A stretch of DNA of 64,000 nt, from contig JAFYOS010000018.1 in the NCBI GenBank assembly GCA_017560125.1, positions 124,001 through 188,000 of the forward strand, in the 5' to 3' direction. A model generated the notes under the pieces. It was not told where the DNA came from, ran no database searches, and saw only the letters and a program-made list of their open reading frames with translations. The stretch's first letter is position 1; the number at the start of each line of letters is the position of its first letter. This stretch comes from Bacteroidaceae bacterium (lineage in GTDB: Bacteria > Bacteroidota > Bacteroidia > Bacteroidales > Bacteroidaceae). Below, one piece after another: positions 1 to 9,433 of the stretch. Position numbers and translations under genes: made by a program.

Positions 1-1
1 C

Positions 2-1435
2 GGTCCCGGCTCGGTGCTCTATGGCTCGAATGCCATGGGCGGCGTGATAAATGTGATAACCAAGGAGGCTGCGCACGATGGTACGAAAACCACTGCAAGC
101 ACGCAGTATGGTTCGTACAATACATGGCGCTCGTCTATAACCAACAGCACGCGTGTAGGCGGTTTTTCGTCGCTCGTTTCTGTGGCCTATGACCGCACCG
201 ACGGCGTTGAGCGCAATTTCGATTTCGACCAGAAGAGCCTGTATGCAAAATTGGGCTACGATTTCAGTCGCCAATGGAACATGCGTGCCGACTATTCGCT
301 GGTGAACAGCATCGGCGACGACCCTGTATATGCTCGCCTCGATAACCCCGAGGCCACCGACATCTACCACCAGAATATCACTCGTGGCGAGGCCTCGCTG
401 TCGCTTACCAATAACTATGGTGGCACGAACGGCTGCATACGCACATACTACAGCTATGGTAATCACTACATTGACGACCCTCGCCATTTCCATAGCCTCG
501 ACGACCGTTTCGGCATCATCGCATACGAAAATTTTGCCCTGTGGAACGGCGCAAATGCCACCACCGGTTTCGATTTCGATACATATACGGGACAGATACC
601 CATGTCGGGTGGCAAGGAGCATGCGCCCGGTTCGCTCGCTACCATCGGTCGCAAAAGCATCACCGAGTATTCGCCCTATGTCACCCTGTCGCAACAGATA
701 TTCCAGGGAAGGGCGGTGCTTAATGCCGGTCTTCGCATGGCCAACAGCGACCGTTTCGGCACCGAATGGGTGCCGCAGTGTGGCGTTGCCGTTCATCCCG
801 GTGGTGGATGGATGATGAAGGCGTCGCTGGCCAAGGGGTATAGAAACCCATCGTTCAAGGAGCTCTACCTGTATCGCATGGCCAACCCCGACCTGAGCCC
901 TGAGCGTATGATGAACTACGAGGCTTCGCTCAGCAAGCAGTTTGCTCGCGTAGCGCTGGAGGTGACGGCCTACTGTAGCAAGGGCGAAAATATGATACAG
1001 ACCGTGGATATGAAAAACGTAAATACCGGCAGTTTTACAAATAAGGGTGTCGAGCTGTCGGCTACGGCGCAGCCCGCAAAGAATCTGTTGCTCAGAACGT
1101 CGTGCAGCTACATGCATACCTCGCTCGATGGTCTTGTGGCTGCTCCCGGCAAGCAGTTCTATCTTGCCGCATCGTGGCGCCCATTGCCTCGCTTGGCGTT
1201 GGATGCATCGCTCAATGGCGTGGACGACCTGTATGTGTCGGCCGATGCTGCCGACGAGAGCTACATGCTGCTCGGTGCCATGGTGACATATACCGCAGCC
1301 ACAAACAGCGACGATACCAGCCTGCTCGACCTGTTTGTTACATTGGACAACATCACCGACTGCGACTACACCATTAACCGTGGTTACAAGATGCCCGGTA
1401 TCTCGGTAAGCGGTGGCGCTAAAATCCGTTTCTGA
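2..1435 (+). CDS. TonB-dependent outer-membrane receptor, 3' part
   Basis: The gene is cut by the window start; 477 codons are readable in frame before the TGA. The first residues (GPGSVLYGSNAMGGVINVIT) are the classic end of the TonB plug domain, and the rest is a long series of amphipathic strands with aromatic girdles, as in a 22-strand beta barrel. The C-terminus ends in Phe (AKIRF), as expected for an outer-membrane protein assembled by Bam. It would import a scarce nutrient (cobalamin, haem or a siderophore) using energy from ExbB/ExbD/TonB. The substrate cannot be told, and no SusD-like gene follows, so a SusC role is unlikely. A separate promoter precedes the next gene. Confidence 0.93.
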   Translation, partial: GPGSVLYGSNAMGGVINVITKEAAHDGTKTTASTQYGSYNTWRSSITNSTRVGGFSSLVSVAYDRTDGVERNFDFDQKSLYAKLGYDFSRQWNMRADYSLVNSIGDDPVYARLDNPEATDIYHQNITRGEASLSLTNNYGGTNGCIRTYYSYGNHYIDDPRHFHSLDDRFGIIAYENFALWNGANATTGFDFDTYTGQIPMSGGKEHAPGSLATIGRKSITEYSPYVTLSQQIFQGRAVLNAGLRMANSDRFGTEWVPQCGVAVHPGGGWMMKASLAKGYRNPSFKELYLYRMANPDLSPERMMNYEASLSKQFARVALEVTAYCSKGENMIQTVDMKNVNTGSFTNKGVELSATAQPAKNLLLRTSCSYMHTSLDGLVAAPGKQFYLAASWRPLPRLALDASLNGVDDLYVSADAADESYMLLGAMVTYTAATNSDDTSLLDLFVTLDNITDCDYTINRGYKMPGISVSGGAKIRF

Positions 1436-1451
1436 TACTTTATTCATTAAA

Positions 1452-1485
1452 TTTGTCTGTTTTTTCGATTTATTAGCTAACTTTG
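1452..1485 (+). promoter_or_regulatory. Bacteroidota-type promoter of the SGNH esterase gene
   Basis: TTTG at 1452-1455 and TAACTTTG at 1478-1485 match the Bacteroides -33/-7 elements (TTTG, TAnnTTTG) with a 22-bp spacer. An A-rich leader of about 50 nt follows with no Shine-Dalgarno site. Confidence 0.6.
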
Positions 1486-1540
1486 GCGCGATGAACGGAA
1501 ATTAAACAAACAAAATAATTATTCATTAAAAATTACAGAC

Positions 1541-2242
1541 ATGAGAAAAAGTATCTGGTTCAATTTGTTGATGCTTGCTGTTTGCATGTGCTTTGCACTC
1601 GAAGCAGGAGCTCAGAAACACGAGTTTGCATACTACAAACGCTATGCAAAGGCCAATTCAGAACTTCCCAAGATTGAGAAGAAAAACAAACGCGTTGTGT
1701 TCATGGGTAACTCTATCACAGAGGGTTGGCCTATGCACCGTCCCGAGTTCTTCAAAGAGAACCCCAACTACGTAGGTCGCGGTATCGGCGGTCAGACATC
1801 GTACCAGTTCGTTCTCCGTTTCAGAGAGGATGTTGTCAAGCTCAACCCCAAGGTGGTTATCATCAATGCTGGTACAAACGACGTAGCCGAGAACACAGGC
1901 CCCTATGACGAGGAACTCACATTCGGTAACATTGTTACAATGGTTAACATCGCCAAGGCTAACAAGATTAAGGTAATCCTTACATCGGTTCTTCCCGCTA
2001 AGAGCTTCGGTTGGAAACGCGAGATTACAGACGCTCCCGAGAAGATTAAGGCGCTGAACGCACGCATCGAGAAGTATGCTAAGGAGAACAAAATTCCTTA
2101 TGTAGATTACTACTCGGCACTTGTAGATGCCGACGGTCGCACACTTCCCAAGCAGTATTCTTACGACGGCGTTCACCCCCTTCCCGAAGGATATAAGGTG
2201 ATGGAGGCGCTCATACAGCCCGTTATCAAGAAGCTTCTTTAA
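1541..2242 (+). CDS. secreted SGNH/GDSL-family esterase
   Basis: The 233-residue protein has a signal peptide (residues 1-24, cut near EAGA-Q) and all SGNH blocks: GNSIT with nucleophile Ser58, the RGIGGQTS block around Gly84, GTND with Asn113, and DGVHP with Asp209/His212. Relatives are periplasmic or extracellular carbohydrate esterases and PAF-acetylhydrolase-like lipases that remove acyl or acetyl groups. The substrate is unknown; removal of acetyl groups from glycans is the likeliest role in this lineage. It is a single-gene unit with its own promoter and a strong terminator, and it does not belong to an obvious polysaccharide-utilisation locus. Confidence 0.9.
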   Translation: MRKSIWFNLLMLAVCMCFALEAGAQKHEFAYYKRYAKANSELPKIEKKNKRVVFMGNSITEGWPMHRPEFFKENPNYVGRGIGGQTSYQFVLRFREDVVKLNPKVVIINAGTNDVAENTGPYDEELTFGNIVTMVNIAKANKIKVILTSVLPAKSFGWKREITDAPEKIKALNARIEKYAKENKIPYVDYYSALVDADGRTLPKQYSYDGVHPLPEGYKVMEALIQPVIKKLL

Positions 2243-2267
2243 TCTTTTTCTTACGAAAATATTAGAA

Positions 2268-2308
2268 CCCGCCCGGACTGAATGCTCAGCTCGGGCGGGC
2301 CTGTTTTT
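2268..2308 (+). terminator. intrinsic terminator after the SGNH esterase
   Basis: A GC-rich stem, CCCGCCCG (2268-2275) with CGGGCGGG (2292-2299), is followed by CCTGTTTTT. Inside it CTGA/TCAG can extend the helix. Confidence 0.85.
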
Positions 2309-2390
2309 GTGCGGTTGCAGGCGCCTGTGGCGGCTTGAATGCTGTGCGTGGGGGGTGTCTGTCGCGTGCTCATGGGTGCGCTGTTGGGCG

Positions 2391-2434
2391 TATAAAAACA
2401 ATATGGACGCCAATGTATTTGGCGTCCATATTGT
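2391..2434 (-). terminator. intrinsic terminator of the M60 peptidase gene (distal hairpin)
   Basis: A perfect 16-bp stem (2398-2413 with 2419-2434, 5-nt loop) is followed on the minus strand by TTTTTATA. It ends the minus-strand transcript and faces the esterase terminator. Confidence 0.85.
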
Positions 2435-2442
2435 TGCAGTGG

Positions 2443-2468
2443 TTATCGAGGCACAAAGGCCTCGATAA
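2443..2468 (-). repeat. second 3' hairpin directly after the M60 gene stop codon
   Basis: A perfect 10-bp inverted repeat (2443-2452 with 2459-2468, 6-nt loop ACAAAG on the plus strand) lies 3 bp beyond the stop codon. It has no U-tract of its own; the true terminator hairpin follows 8 bp later. It may protect the mRNA 3' end. Confidence 0.65.
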
Positions 2469-2471
2469 TTC

Positions 2472-5400
2472 CTATTTCGCTATAAATTTCTTGCCACCAC
2501 GTATGTAGATCTTGCCGGGCTGCATGTTGGTCACCTTGCGTCCCATCATGTCGTAGATGGGTGCATTGGCGTCGTTGCTGTCAGCGTCGGGTGTGATAGG
2601 CTCTATGGCTGTATAGTTGTCGAGGTCGCCCACGATGGTGCCGTACTGTGCCCAATCCGAAGCCTTGTATGCAGCGAGTGACGATGCATAGACGTGGATT
2701 ACGGGGTTGCTCGAGAAGAGATATGCCGATACACTCGGGGGTGTGGTAGCATATACATATGCATCTTTCACGGGTGAGCTGTAGAAGACGCCCTGTGACA
2801 ATGATTTCACGCTTGAACCGATGGTTACGATCTTCAAGCTCTTGCTGTATGCAAATGCGTCGCCGCCAACGGCTGTCACTCCGTCGGGGATGAATGCACC
2901 GGTCAGTCCCGAATTAGAGAATGCATTGGCTCTGATACTTGTGATGCTGTTGGGCAGGATGATGCTGGTGAGCTTGTTGCACTCGTAGAATGTGTACTCG
3001 CCAATGCCGTTTGCGATGCTCTTGTATGAGTTGTAGTATGCACCGCCGCTCTTGATGGTAGCACCCGAGAGGTCGATAGATGACAGGTTGTACTCGTTGA
3101 TGAGCTTGCGCAAGTACTTGATGTCGTAACCGTTGATGGGGCCGCTGATGATAGCCTTGATGGCGTCTGTTGTGAGCGAATCGGACAATGTGCCGGCTGT
3201 GGTGAGTGTTACATACTGTGTGCCCTCGCCCGATTTTTCAACCTCGTGCAAAGTACCGTCGGCATCAACCGAGTAGATGGTAAATTCGGTGGTGATGCTG
3301 CTGGGAATGCAGAAATTCAACGAGTTCGCTGCATATACGAAATTGCTGTCTTTGTCGAGCATCAGGAATCCGATGCCGCCGGTTCCTGCCATGCTGTAGA
3401 GCGAGTCGGACTGTATGTAGGTGTAGCTCGAAGGCTCGGCATCCTCGATCATGTAATCGGTGAACTGGCCCAAATTACCATATTCGCCCAGCTTGTCGTA
3501 GCCGCTACGCAGTTTTCCTGCTGTCTGGAAGAGGTCGTTGGTGAGTACCTCCTTCACGCGGTCCTCTACGAACAGGATGGTGCGGTTCTTGGGATACTTG
3601 GAGATTTCTTTAAGTGTGTTGTTGATCTGTGTCTGTGTTACGGTGAGTGTGTAGTTGCCGTAGTCCTCGATCTTCAGGTTTTTTACGGGCTCGAAGAATC
3701 CCCATGCTCTGAAGAAGTCGCTAAGGTCCTCCTGAGCTACCTCGCACACCTTGCGCACGAATTTGAGTGAACCGTTCTTGCCGTTGCTGCTGTTGCTGTA
3801 GAGCTTCAAGGGGTCTTCGCGTAATGCCTTGAACAGTTCGGGGTAGAACGATGTGTTCTTCTTGGCCTGGTGGAAGTAGAGATAGAGCTGGTAGTACATG
3901 CGCAAGCGGCTGTTCAGGTCGCGTGACGAGAAGTATGTGCTGTTGGCATACTCGTTCATTACGTAAGAGAGCGAATTACCGCCGGTCATGTTTCGTCCGA
4001 AGATGAAGCGACATACATTGGAGAAGAGGTTGTTCGATGCCTCGCCACAAGCCTCGAGGTTGATAGTACCCTGGTTGTTGTGACCACACTCGTGGCCTGC
4101 ACACCATTCGTCCATGTTGCTGCGGCTCACGTCGAATGAGTTTCTGATGCACTCAACCGAGTTGTACATGGTGCGGTATGTGCTCGAGTTCGCGTAACCT
4201 GCCGAATTGGCGTCGCCCTGTACGGCGAAATTGGGGTTGTTGTAGAACAAGGGGGCAATAGCCTCGCCACCTGTAAGGTTGTGGGGATAGTAGTTGCGCT
4301 GGCCGTTTGCTACGGTTGCAGTGTAGCCCATGAGCTCCTGCTGCCATACGGTGAGGCTGTCGAACCACTCGATGCTGCGGTCGATGGTCTTGGGCCATAC
4401 CTCTTTATAGGCGTCGGTCTGGAAATTGAAGAGTGCATGCTCGCTCTTTACGGTGAAGAGCTCGTGTGTGGCTGCGTTGAGCAGTGCCTTGTATTCGCTG
4501 TCGCTCTTGCGTGCTACGTCGTAGTAACCGTTTACGGTACCTCCCTGAATGTGGATTTTTATCTCGGGCCACTCGTCGAGGGTTTTTGTTTGCGACTCGG
4601 TGTCGGCTGTGTAGAGAATGTAATAGAGTGCATTCTTGTCGCCCTCTACGATGTTCAATCCCTTCTTAAGCTGCTTGCCGGTCTTGGCGTTGCTGATGAG
4701 GTGGTTGCCGATGCATCCTGCGATGTACAGGGTGGCGTCGGTGGGGATGTCGCTATCTACAAATACATAGAGAGGCTCGAGGTTGCCTGCATAGATACCT
4801 GTGGGGTTACCCATGTACGAACCACCGGTGCTCTTCAGCTTCTCGTTCCAGTAGTTGGCGTCGCTGTATGCCTTGTAGCTGTGGATGCGGAAATCCTTCT
4901 CGAATTTGCCCCAGTTCTCGTTCTTGAGCTTCACGGCAATCTCGGTCATGAATGCGGGCATTCCGCCGTCGGTCATTGCTGCGGTCAGTTCCTCGTCGCT
5001 CATTGCAAGATACTCGGCCTTGAGCTGTGTGCATGCTGCGTCCTCGAAGTATGTCTCGCGCAGGTTGTTCACAATTACAGCGGGGTCGTCCTCCAAGGGG
5101 AAGATGTCCTCGAGGCCTCCTACGATAGAGCCGTAATAGCTCTTCCATCCGCTCTGCTTGTAATCCTCGAGAGCATCGGTATATACCATAATCTTGGGGT
5201 TCGATGAGAAGAGATATGCGGGCGCTCCCGGAGGTGTTATGGGCTTGATGTAAGCAAATTTCACACTAGATGCATAGAATACACCCTGACCGAGGCTTGT
5301 TACGCGGCGTCCCATTGTCACCGAGTCCAGCGAACTGCAGTATGCAAATGCGTCGCCACCCAAGCTCGATACGCTGTTGGGGATGTCGATTTTGCGCAAT

Positions 5401-5801
5401 CCCGAGCCCGAGAATGCGTTTGCCTGGATTGAGTAAATGGTTGCGGGCAATTCAATGGTCTTCAGGTTTTTGCACTCCTTGAACATTGAGTGACCGATGA
5501 CATCGTCGTCGGTGGTGTAGTTCTCGAAGTAGGCGCTTCCGCCCTTGACGATAGCCACTTCGGAGATGTCGAGGTTTGTAACTGTTCCGGCCTTGATGAG
5601 CTCGAGCAGATACTTCACGTCGGTACCGTTGATGGAACCTGTGATTTTCAATGTGGATTCACTTGTGGTGAGCAGGGTGGATAACGTACCTGCCTTATCC
5701 ACATGAACTTCTGTTGCTGCCAATGCGCCCATGTTGATGCAGAATATTGCAACGAGGGACAACATCAGCTTTGAAAAAAATGAGGAATAGCTCTTTTTCA
5801 T
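2472..5801 (-). CDS. secreted M60-like zinc metallopeptidase flanked by duplicated BspA-type repeat modules
   Basis: The protein has 1109 residues. Residues 1-29 are a signal peptide. Residues about 50-230 form a BspA/LRR_5-like module. The middle carries the zincin signature H570-E571-C-G-H574 with E583 eight residues further on (HEXXHX8E, the M60/enhancin pattern) in an M60-like domain of about 330-720. Residues about 865-1062 repeat the first module closely (AFAY, QGVFY, AYLFSSNP and a final IVG segment occur in both). The tail has the MGRKV...GKIYIRGGKKF form seen at many secreted Bacteroidales protein ends, possibly a sorting signal. M60-like enzymes cleave mucin-type O-glycoproteins, so a host-glycoprotein target is inferred, with the repeats for attachment. 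Single-gene unit with its own promoter and terminator. Confidence 0.88.
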   Translation of the reverse strand: MKKSYSSFFSKLMLSLVAIFCINMGALAATEVHVDKAGTLSTLLTTSESTLKITGSINGTDVKYLLELIKAGTVTNLDISEVAIVKGGSAYFENYTTDDDVIGHSMFKECKNLKTIELPATIYSIQANAFSGSGLRKIDIPNSVSSLGGDAFAYCSSLDSVTMGRRVTSLGQGVFYASSVKFAYIKPITPPGAPAYLFSSNPKIMVYTDALEDYKQSGWKSYYGSIVGGLEDIFPLEDDPAVIVNNLRETYFEDAACTQLKAEYLAMSDEELTAAMTDGGMPAFMTEIAVKLKNENWGKFEKDFRIHSYKAYSDANYWNEKLKSTGGSYMGNPTGIYAGNLEPLYVFVDSDIPTDATLYIAGCIGNHLISNAKTGKQLKKGLNIVEGDKNALYYILYTADTESQTKTLDEWPEIKIHIQGGTVNGYYDVARKSDSEYKALLNAATHELFTVKSEHALFNFQTDAYKEVWPKTIDRSIEWFDSLTVWQQELMGYTATVANGQRNYYPHNLTGGEAIAPLFYNNPNFAVQGDANSAGYANSSTYRTMYNSVECIRNSFDVSRSNMDEWCAGHECGHNNQGTINLEACGEASNNLFSNVCRFIFGRNMTGGNSLSYVMNEYANSTYFSSRDLNSRLRMYYQLYLYFHQAKKNTSFYPELFKALREDPLKLYSNSSNGKNGSLKFVRKVCEVAQEDLSDFFRAWGFFEPVKNLKIEDYGNYTLTVTQTQINNTLKEISKYPKNRTILFVEDRVKEVLTNDLFQTAGKLRSGYDKLGEYGNLGQFTDYMIEDAEPSSYTYIQSDSLYSMAGTGGIGFLMLDKDSNFVYAANSLNFCIPSSITTEFTIYSVDADGTLHEVEKSGEGTQYVTLTTAGTLSDSLTTDAIKAIISGPINGYDIKYLRKLINEYNLSSIDLSGATIKSGGAYYNSYKSIANGIGEYTFYECNKLTSIILPNSITSIRANAFSNSGLTGAFIPDGVTAVGGDAFAYSKSLKIVTIGSSVKSLSQGVFYSSPVKDAYVYATTPPSVSAYLFSSNPVIHVYASSLAAYKASDWAQYGTIVGDLDNYTAIEPITPDADSNDANAPIYDMMGRKVTNMQPGKIYIRGGKKFIAK

Positions 5802-5856
5802 GATTGATATTATTAGTTGTAATTCGCTTTTTTCCCAAATTGGAGAATATTATTTG

Positions 5857-5887
5857 CAAATGTCTTGATTCCGCGCGAAATACGCAA
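5857..5887 (-). promoter_or_regulatory. candidate promoter of the M60 peptidase gene
   Basis: On the minus strand TTG (5885-5887) and GACATTTG (5857-5864) are 20 bp apart. The -7 element has one mismatch in the TA pair. The leader would be about 55 nt. Confidence 0.4.
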
Positions 5888-6045
5888 TTTTTTTCAATGA
5901 AATTTTCCCTGCCGGACGGAATTATGGGTGGCGGGACGCTGTCGTGTTGTGCAGCTTGTTGCGAGCGTCGTTACGGTGTGTAATTGCTGTTTTTGCGTGA
6001 AATGGGGGTAAAATGTGGCGCTAACGAGCAAAAAGTGGCATTTTT

Positions 6046-6077
6046 TTTGAAAATCTGCTTAATATGTCGTACTTTTG
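6046..6077 (+). promoter_or_regulatory. promoter of the tig-clpP-clpX operon
   Basis: TTTG (6046-6049) and TACTTTTG (6070-6077) are separated by exactly 20 bp, a near-ideal Bacteroidota housekeeping promoter. It fixes the tig start at 6131, since the longer in-frame ORF would begin upstream of the transcription start. Confidence 0.8.
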
Positions 6078-6130
6078 CAATTCTAATCCGCGAAGTATCT
6101 ATAAATGACTTTATAAATAAATTTAATCAT

Positions 6131-7477
6131 ATGAATTTTACATTGAAAGATCAGGACGCTACGAGCGCCCGTTTGGTGGTTAATGTACAAGAGGCAGACT
6201 ATGCCACATTGGTTGAGAAAACCCTTAAAAATATCAGACAGAAGGCCAATATCCCCGGCTTCCGTCCCGGTATGGTTCCCATGGGCTTGATTAAGAAACA
6301 GTACGGTACAGCTGTTAAAGCCGAGGAGATCAATAAATTGTTGCAGACAAAGATATTCGAATATATCAGAGAGAATAACGTAGATATCTTGGGTGAGCCC
6401 CTTCCCGATGAGCAGCAGCAGGCTGGTTTGGATTTGGTGAACGGCAAGGATTTCGATTTCGAGTTCCGCATTGCTCTTGCTCCCAAGTTCGACGCAAGCC
6501 TCACAAAGGAGGATAAGTTTACATATTACAAAATTGAGCCCACCGAGGAGATGATCGACGGTCAGGCAAGCGCATACGCTCAGCGTTGTGGCGAGTACAA
6601 GCAGGTTGAGTCATTCGAGAATGGCGACATGCTCAAGGGTACTATCGCCGAGGTTACCGAGGGTGGTATCGAGGTTAAGGATGCTGTTATGATGCCCTCT
6701 TACATGAAGAACGAGGATCAGAAGGCTCTCTTCGCAGGCAAGAAGGTAGGCGAGGTTGTTACATTCAACCCCAACACCGCATACGATGGCAATGCTGCCG
6801 AGTTGGCTTCGTTGCTCAAGGTAGAGAAGGAGAAGGTTGCCGAGATTACAGGCGATTTCAATTTCACTATCACCGAGATTACTCGTTTCGTTGCAAGCGA
6901 GATCAACCAGAATGTGTTCGATGCAGCTTTCGGTAAGGATGCTGTTAAGAGCGAGGAGGAGTTCCGCGCGAAGATTAAAGAGGATATCGCAGAGCGTTTC
7001 GCAGTTGAGAGCGACTACAAACTGTTGCTCGATGCACGCAGCTACCTCATGAACCGTGTAGGCAAGCTCGAGTTCGCTGAGCCCATCCTCAAGGAGCTTA
7101 TGCTCGCTAACAAGGGCGACGAGAACGCTACAATCGACGACGAGACATTCCAGAAGAGCCTCACAGAGCTCACATGGCACCTTATCAAGGAGCAGCTCGT
7201 TAAGAACGCAGGCGTGAAGATTGAAGAGGCTGACCTCCTCGAGGCTGCTAAGGACGCTACACGTGCTCAGTTCGCTCAGTATGGCATGGGTAATGTTCCC
7301 GAGGAGCTCGTTGAGAACTATGCTAAGGAGATGATCAAGCAGGATAAGACCAAGGAGATGCTCGTTAACAGAGCTATCGATGTTAAGCTTATCGGTGCTA
7401 TCAAGGAGGCTGCTACTCTGACCGAAGAGGCAATTTCTGTTGAAGATTTCAACAAAAAGGTAGCCGAGAACGATTAG
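6131..7477 (+). CDS. tig: trigger factor, ribosome-associated chaperone and prolyl isomerase
   Basis: Trigger factor binds the ribosomal exit tunnel and shields nascent chains. The protein is 448 residues from the ATG at 6131, a normal length for Bacteroidota. Residues 43-50 (GFRPGMVP) match the ribosome-docking loop (E. coli GFRxGxVP). An FKBP-like middle domain (about 150-240) is divergent, as usual in this phylum, and the helical C-terminal arms follow. The start at MNFTLKDQD was chosen over the ORF beginning at 5984 because the promoter lies between them. It leads an operon with clpP (38 bp on) and clpX, a common bacterial order. Its codon use is biased (many GCT, AAG, GAG), fitting high expression. 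Confidence 0.96.
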   Translation: MNFTLKDQDATSARLVVNVQEADYATLVEKTLKNIRQKANIPGFRPGMVPMGLIKKQYGTAVKAEEINKLLQTKIFEYIRENNVDILGEPLPDEQQQAGLDLVNGKDFDFEFRIALAPKFDASLTKEDKFTYYKIEPTEEMIDGQASAYAQRCGEYKQVESFENGDMLKGTIAEVTEGGIEVKDAVMMPSYMKNEDQKALFAGKKVGEVVTFNPNTAYDGNAAELASLLKVEKEKVAEITGDFNFTITEITRFVASEINQNVFDAAFGKDAVKSEEEFRAKIKEDIAERFAVESDYKLLLDARSYLMNRVGKLEFAEPILKELMLANKGDENATIDDETFQKSLTELTWHLIKEQLVKNAGVKIEEADLLEAAKDATRAQFAQYGMGNVPEELVENYAKEMIKQDKTKEMLVNRAIDVKLIGAIKEAATLTEEAISVEDFNKKVAEND

Positions 7478-7515
7478 TATATATAAATAGGAGAACCTAA
7501 AAGCGAAGATTAGTT

Positions 7516-8187
7516 ATGATGATAAACGATTTTAAGAAATTTGCGACAGGACACCTTGGCATTAACAGCATGGTGTTCGACGATGTTATCAAGGCACAGT
7601 CGCAGTATCTCAATCCATACATTTTGGAAGAGAGAAAACTGAATGTTACTCAGATGGACGTATTTTCGCGTCTGATGATGGAAAGAATAATCTTTTTGGG
7701 TACTCCTATCGACGACTACACAGCAAATACATTGCAGGCTCAGTTGCTCTATCTCGATTCGATAGACAGCGGAAAGGATATATCTATATATATCAATTCG
7801 CCCGGTGGATCGGTGAGCGCAGGCCTTGGTATTTACGATACGATGCAGTTCATTGGCAGCGATGTCTCTACACTATGTACAGGTATGGCTGCCAGCATGG
7901 CTGCCGTCCTGTTGGTTGCAGGTGCCGAGGGTAAACGCTCGGCGTTGAAGCACAGCCGGGTGATGATACACCAGCCTATGGGTGGTGCTCAGGGACAGGC
8001 CAGCGACATCGAAATTACTGCACGTGAAATTCAGAAATTGAAGAAAGAGCTTTATACAATCATTGCCGACCACAGCCATCAGCCCTACGACAAGGTGTGG
8101 GCCGACAGCGACCGCGACTATTGGATGACAGCGCAGGAGGCCAAGGAGTATGGCATGATTGACCAGGTTCTTATCCGCAAGAAATAA
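7516..8187 (+). CDS. clpP: ATP-dependent Clp protease proteolytic subunit
   Basis: ClpP forms the double-heptameric serine protease chamber that degrades substrates unfolded by ClpX. The 223-residue protein shows the catalytic triad: Ser127 in GMAASM, His152 in HQPMGG and Asp201 in DRDYW. The oxyanion-hole segment SPGGSV is at 95-100. The N-terminal 30 residues are longer than in E. coli and are probably removed as a propeptide. An alternative start one codon later (7519) cannot be excluded. clpX follows after only 3 bp, so the two are translated together. Confidence 0.97.
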   Translation: MMINDFKKFATGHLGINSMVFDDVIKAQSQYLNPYILEERKLNVTQMDVFSRLMMERIIFLGTPIDDYTANTLQAQLLYLDSIDSGKDISIYINSPGGSVSAGLGIYDTMQFIGSDVSTLCTGMAASMAAVLLVAGAEGKRSALKHSRVMIHQPMGGAQGQASDIEITAREIQKLKKELYTIIADHSHQPYDKVWADSDRDYWMTAQEAKEYGMIDQVLIRKK

Positions 8188-8190
8188 TCT

Positions 8191-9417
8191 ATGGTCGAAA
8201 AATCCAAGAGAAGGTGTAGCTTTTGTGGTAGGACAGAGAGTGAAGCCGGAATGCTCATAAGTGGTATGAGCGGCTACATCTGTACCTCGTGCGTAGAACA
8301 GGCACACGATATATTACGCGAAGAAAATCTTTTGGCAAAATCCGATTTCGAGCTCAAGGAATTGCCGAAGCCCAAGGAGATAAAGGCTTTTCTCGATAAC
8401 TATGTGATAGGACAGGACGAGGCTAAGCGCGTGCTTGCCGTGTCGGTCTATAATCACTACAAACGTCTTATGCAGCACGATGCTGGCGATGACGTGGAGA
8501 TTGAGAAGAGCAATATAATAATGGTAGGTAGCACAGGTACCGGAAAAACCCTGCTTGCGCGCACAATAGCCAAGCTGCTGAAGGTGCCCTTTACCATTGT
8601 CGATGCCACGGTGCTCACCGAGGCCGGTTACGTGGGCGAGGATATAGAGAGCTTGCTTACCCGTCTGTTGCAGGCTGCCGACTATGATGTAGAGGCTGCC
8701 GAGCGCGGTATCGTCTTTATAGATGAGATAGACAAGATTGCCCGCAAGGGTGATAACCCCTCTATCACACGCGACGTGAGTGGCGAGGGTGTGCAGCAAG
8801 GTCTTTTGAAGTTGCTCGAGGGCTCAATAGTAAATGTTCCCCCTCAGGGTGGCCGTAAGCACCCCGAGCAGAAGATGATTCCCGTGAATACACGAAACAT
8901 CCTGTTTATATGCGGCGGCGCCTTTGATGGAATAGAGCAGAAGATAGCTCAGCGAATGAATACCAATGTGGTGGGCTTCAATTCTATACGCAACAACCAG
9001 AGCGTGGATAAGAGCAACCTCATGAAGTATGTTCTTCCGCAGGACTTGCGCTCTTTCGGTCTTATCCCCGAAATTGTCGGTCGTCTGCCCATTCTCACAT
9101 TCCTGAATCCGCTCGACAGAACGGCGCTCCGAAATATACTTACAGAGCCCAAGAACTCCATCGTCAAGCAGTATATAAAGCTCATGGGCATGGACGATAT
9201 CGAGCTGAAATTCGATGAGGATGTATTCGAATACATCGTTGATAAGGCGCTCGAGTACAAACTGGGTGCCCGCGGACTACGTTCTATCGTCGAATCCATC
9301 ATGATGGACAAGATGTTCGAAATGCCCTCGAAAGAAGAGAAATCGTGCCATATAACAAAGGAATATGCAAGCATGCAGTTCGCAAAAAACAACCCATCGA
9401 TGTTTGTTGCGGAGTAA
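8191..9417 (+). CDS. clpX: ClpX unfoldase, ATPase subunit of ClpXP
   Basis: ClpX recognises, unfolds and feeds substrates to ClpP. The 408-residue protein has the N-terminal zinc domain (Cys9, Cys12, Cys31, Cys34) that dimerises and binds adaptors, Walker A GSTGTGKT (113-120), pore loop GYVG (146-149) and Walker B with Asp178-Glu179. VGF at 261-263 corresponds to the IGF loop that docks on ClpP. It is the last gene of the tig-clpP-clpX operon and is followed by a strong hairpin. Confidence 0.98.
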   Translation: MVEKSKRRCSFCGRTESEAGMLISGMSGYICTSCVEQAHDILREENLLAKSDFELKELPKPKEIKAFLDNYVIGQDEAKRVLAVSVYNHYKRLMQHDAGDDVEIEKSNIIMVGSTGTGKTLLARTIAKLLKVPFTIVDATVLTEAGYVGEDIESLLTRLLQAADYDVEAAERGIVFIDEIDKIARKGDNPSITRDVSGEGVQQGLLKLLEGSIVNVPPQGGRKHPEQKMIPVNTRNILFICGGAFDGIEQKIAQRMNTNVVGFNSIRNNQSVDKSNLMKYVLPQDLRSFGLIPEIVGRLPILTFLNPLDRTALRNILTEPKNSIVKQYIKLMGMDDIELKFDEDVFEYIVDKALEYKLGARGLRSIVESIMMDKMFEMPSKEEKSCHITKEYASMQFAKNNPSMFVAE

Positions 9418-9433
9418 TTGAAAAGAGATACTC

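Larger units (their letters stand above)
5802..6130. other. 329-bp divergent intergenic region
   Basis: This AT-rich stretch between the divergent M60 and trigger factor genes holds the two opposed promoters described separately. An open frame continuous with tig reaches back to 5984, but the tig promoter lies inside it, so that extension is not translated. No structured RNA or further ORF was seen. Confidence 0.6.

Noticed and set aside
1658-2413. 251-codon minus-strand frame opposite the SGNH esterase
   Set aside because: It runs through two terminator hairpins and is antisense to a gene with all catalytic blocks.
4281-5207. 308-codon plus-strand frame within the M60 gene
   Set aside because: Shadow of the minus-strand gene, whose zinc motif and repeats are clear.
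5984-6130. 49-codon N-terminal extension of trigger factor
   Set aside because: A near-consensus promoter at 6046-6077 lies inside it, and the extension is unlike trigger factor.
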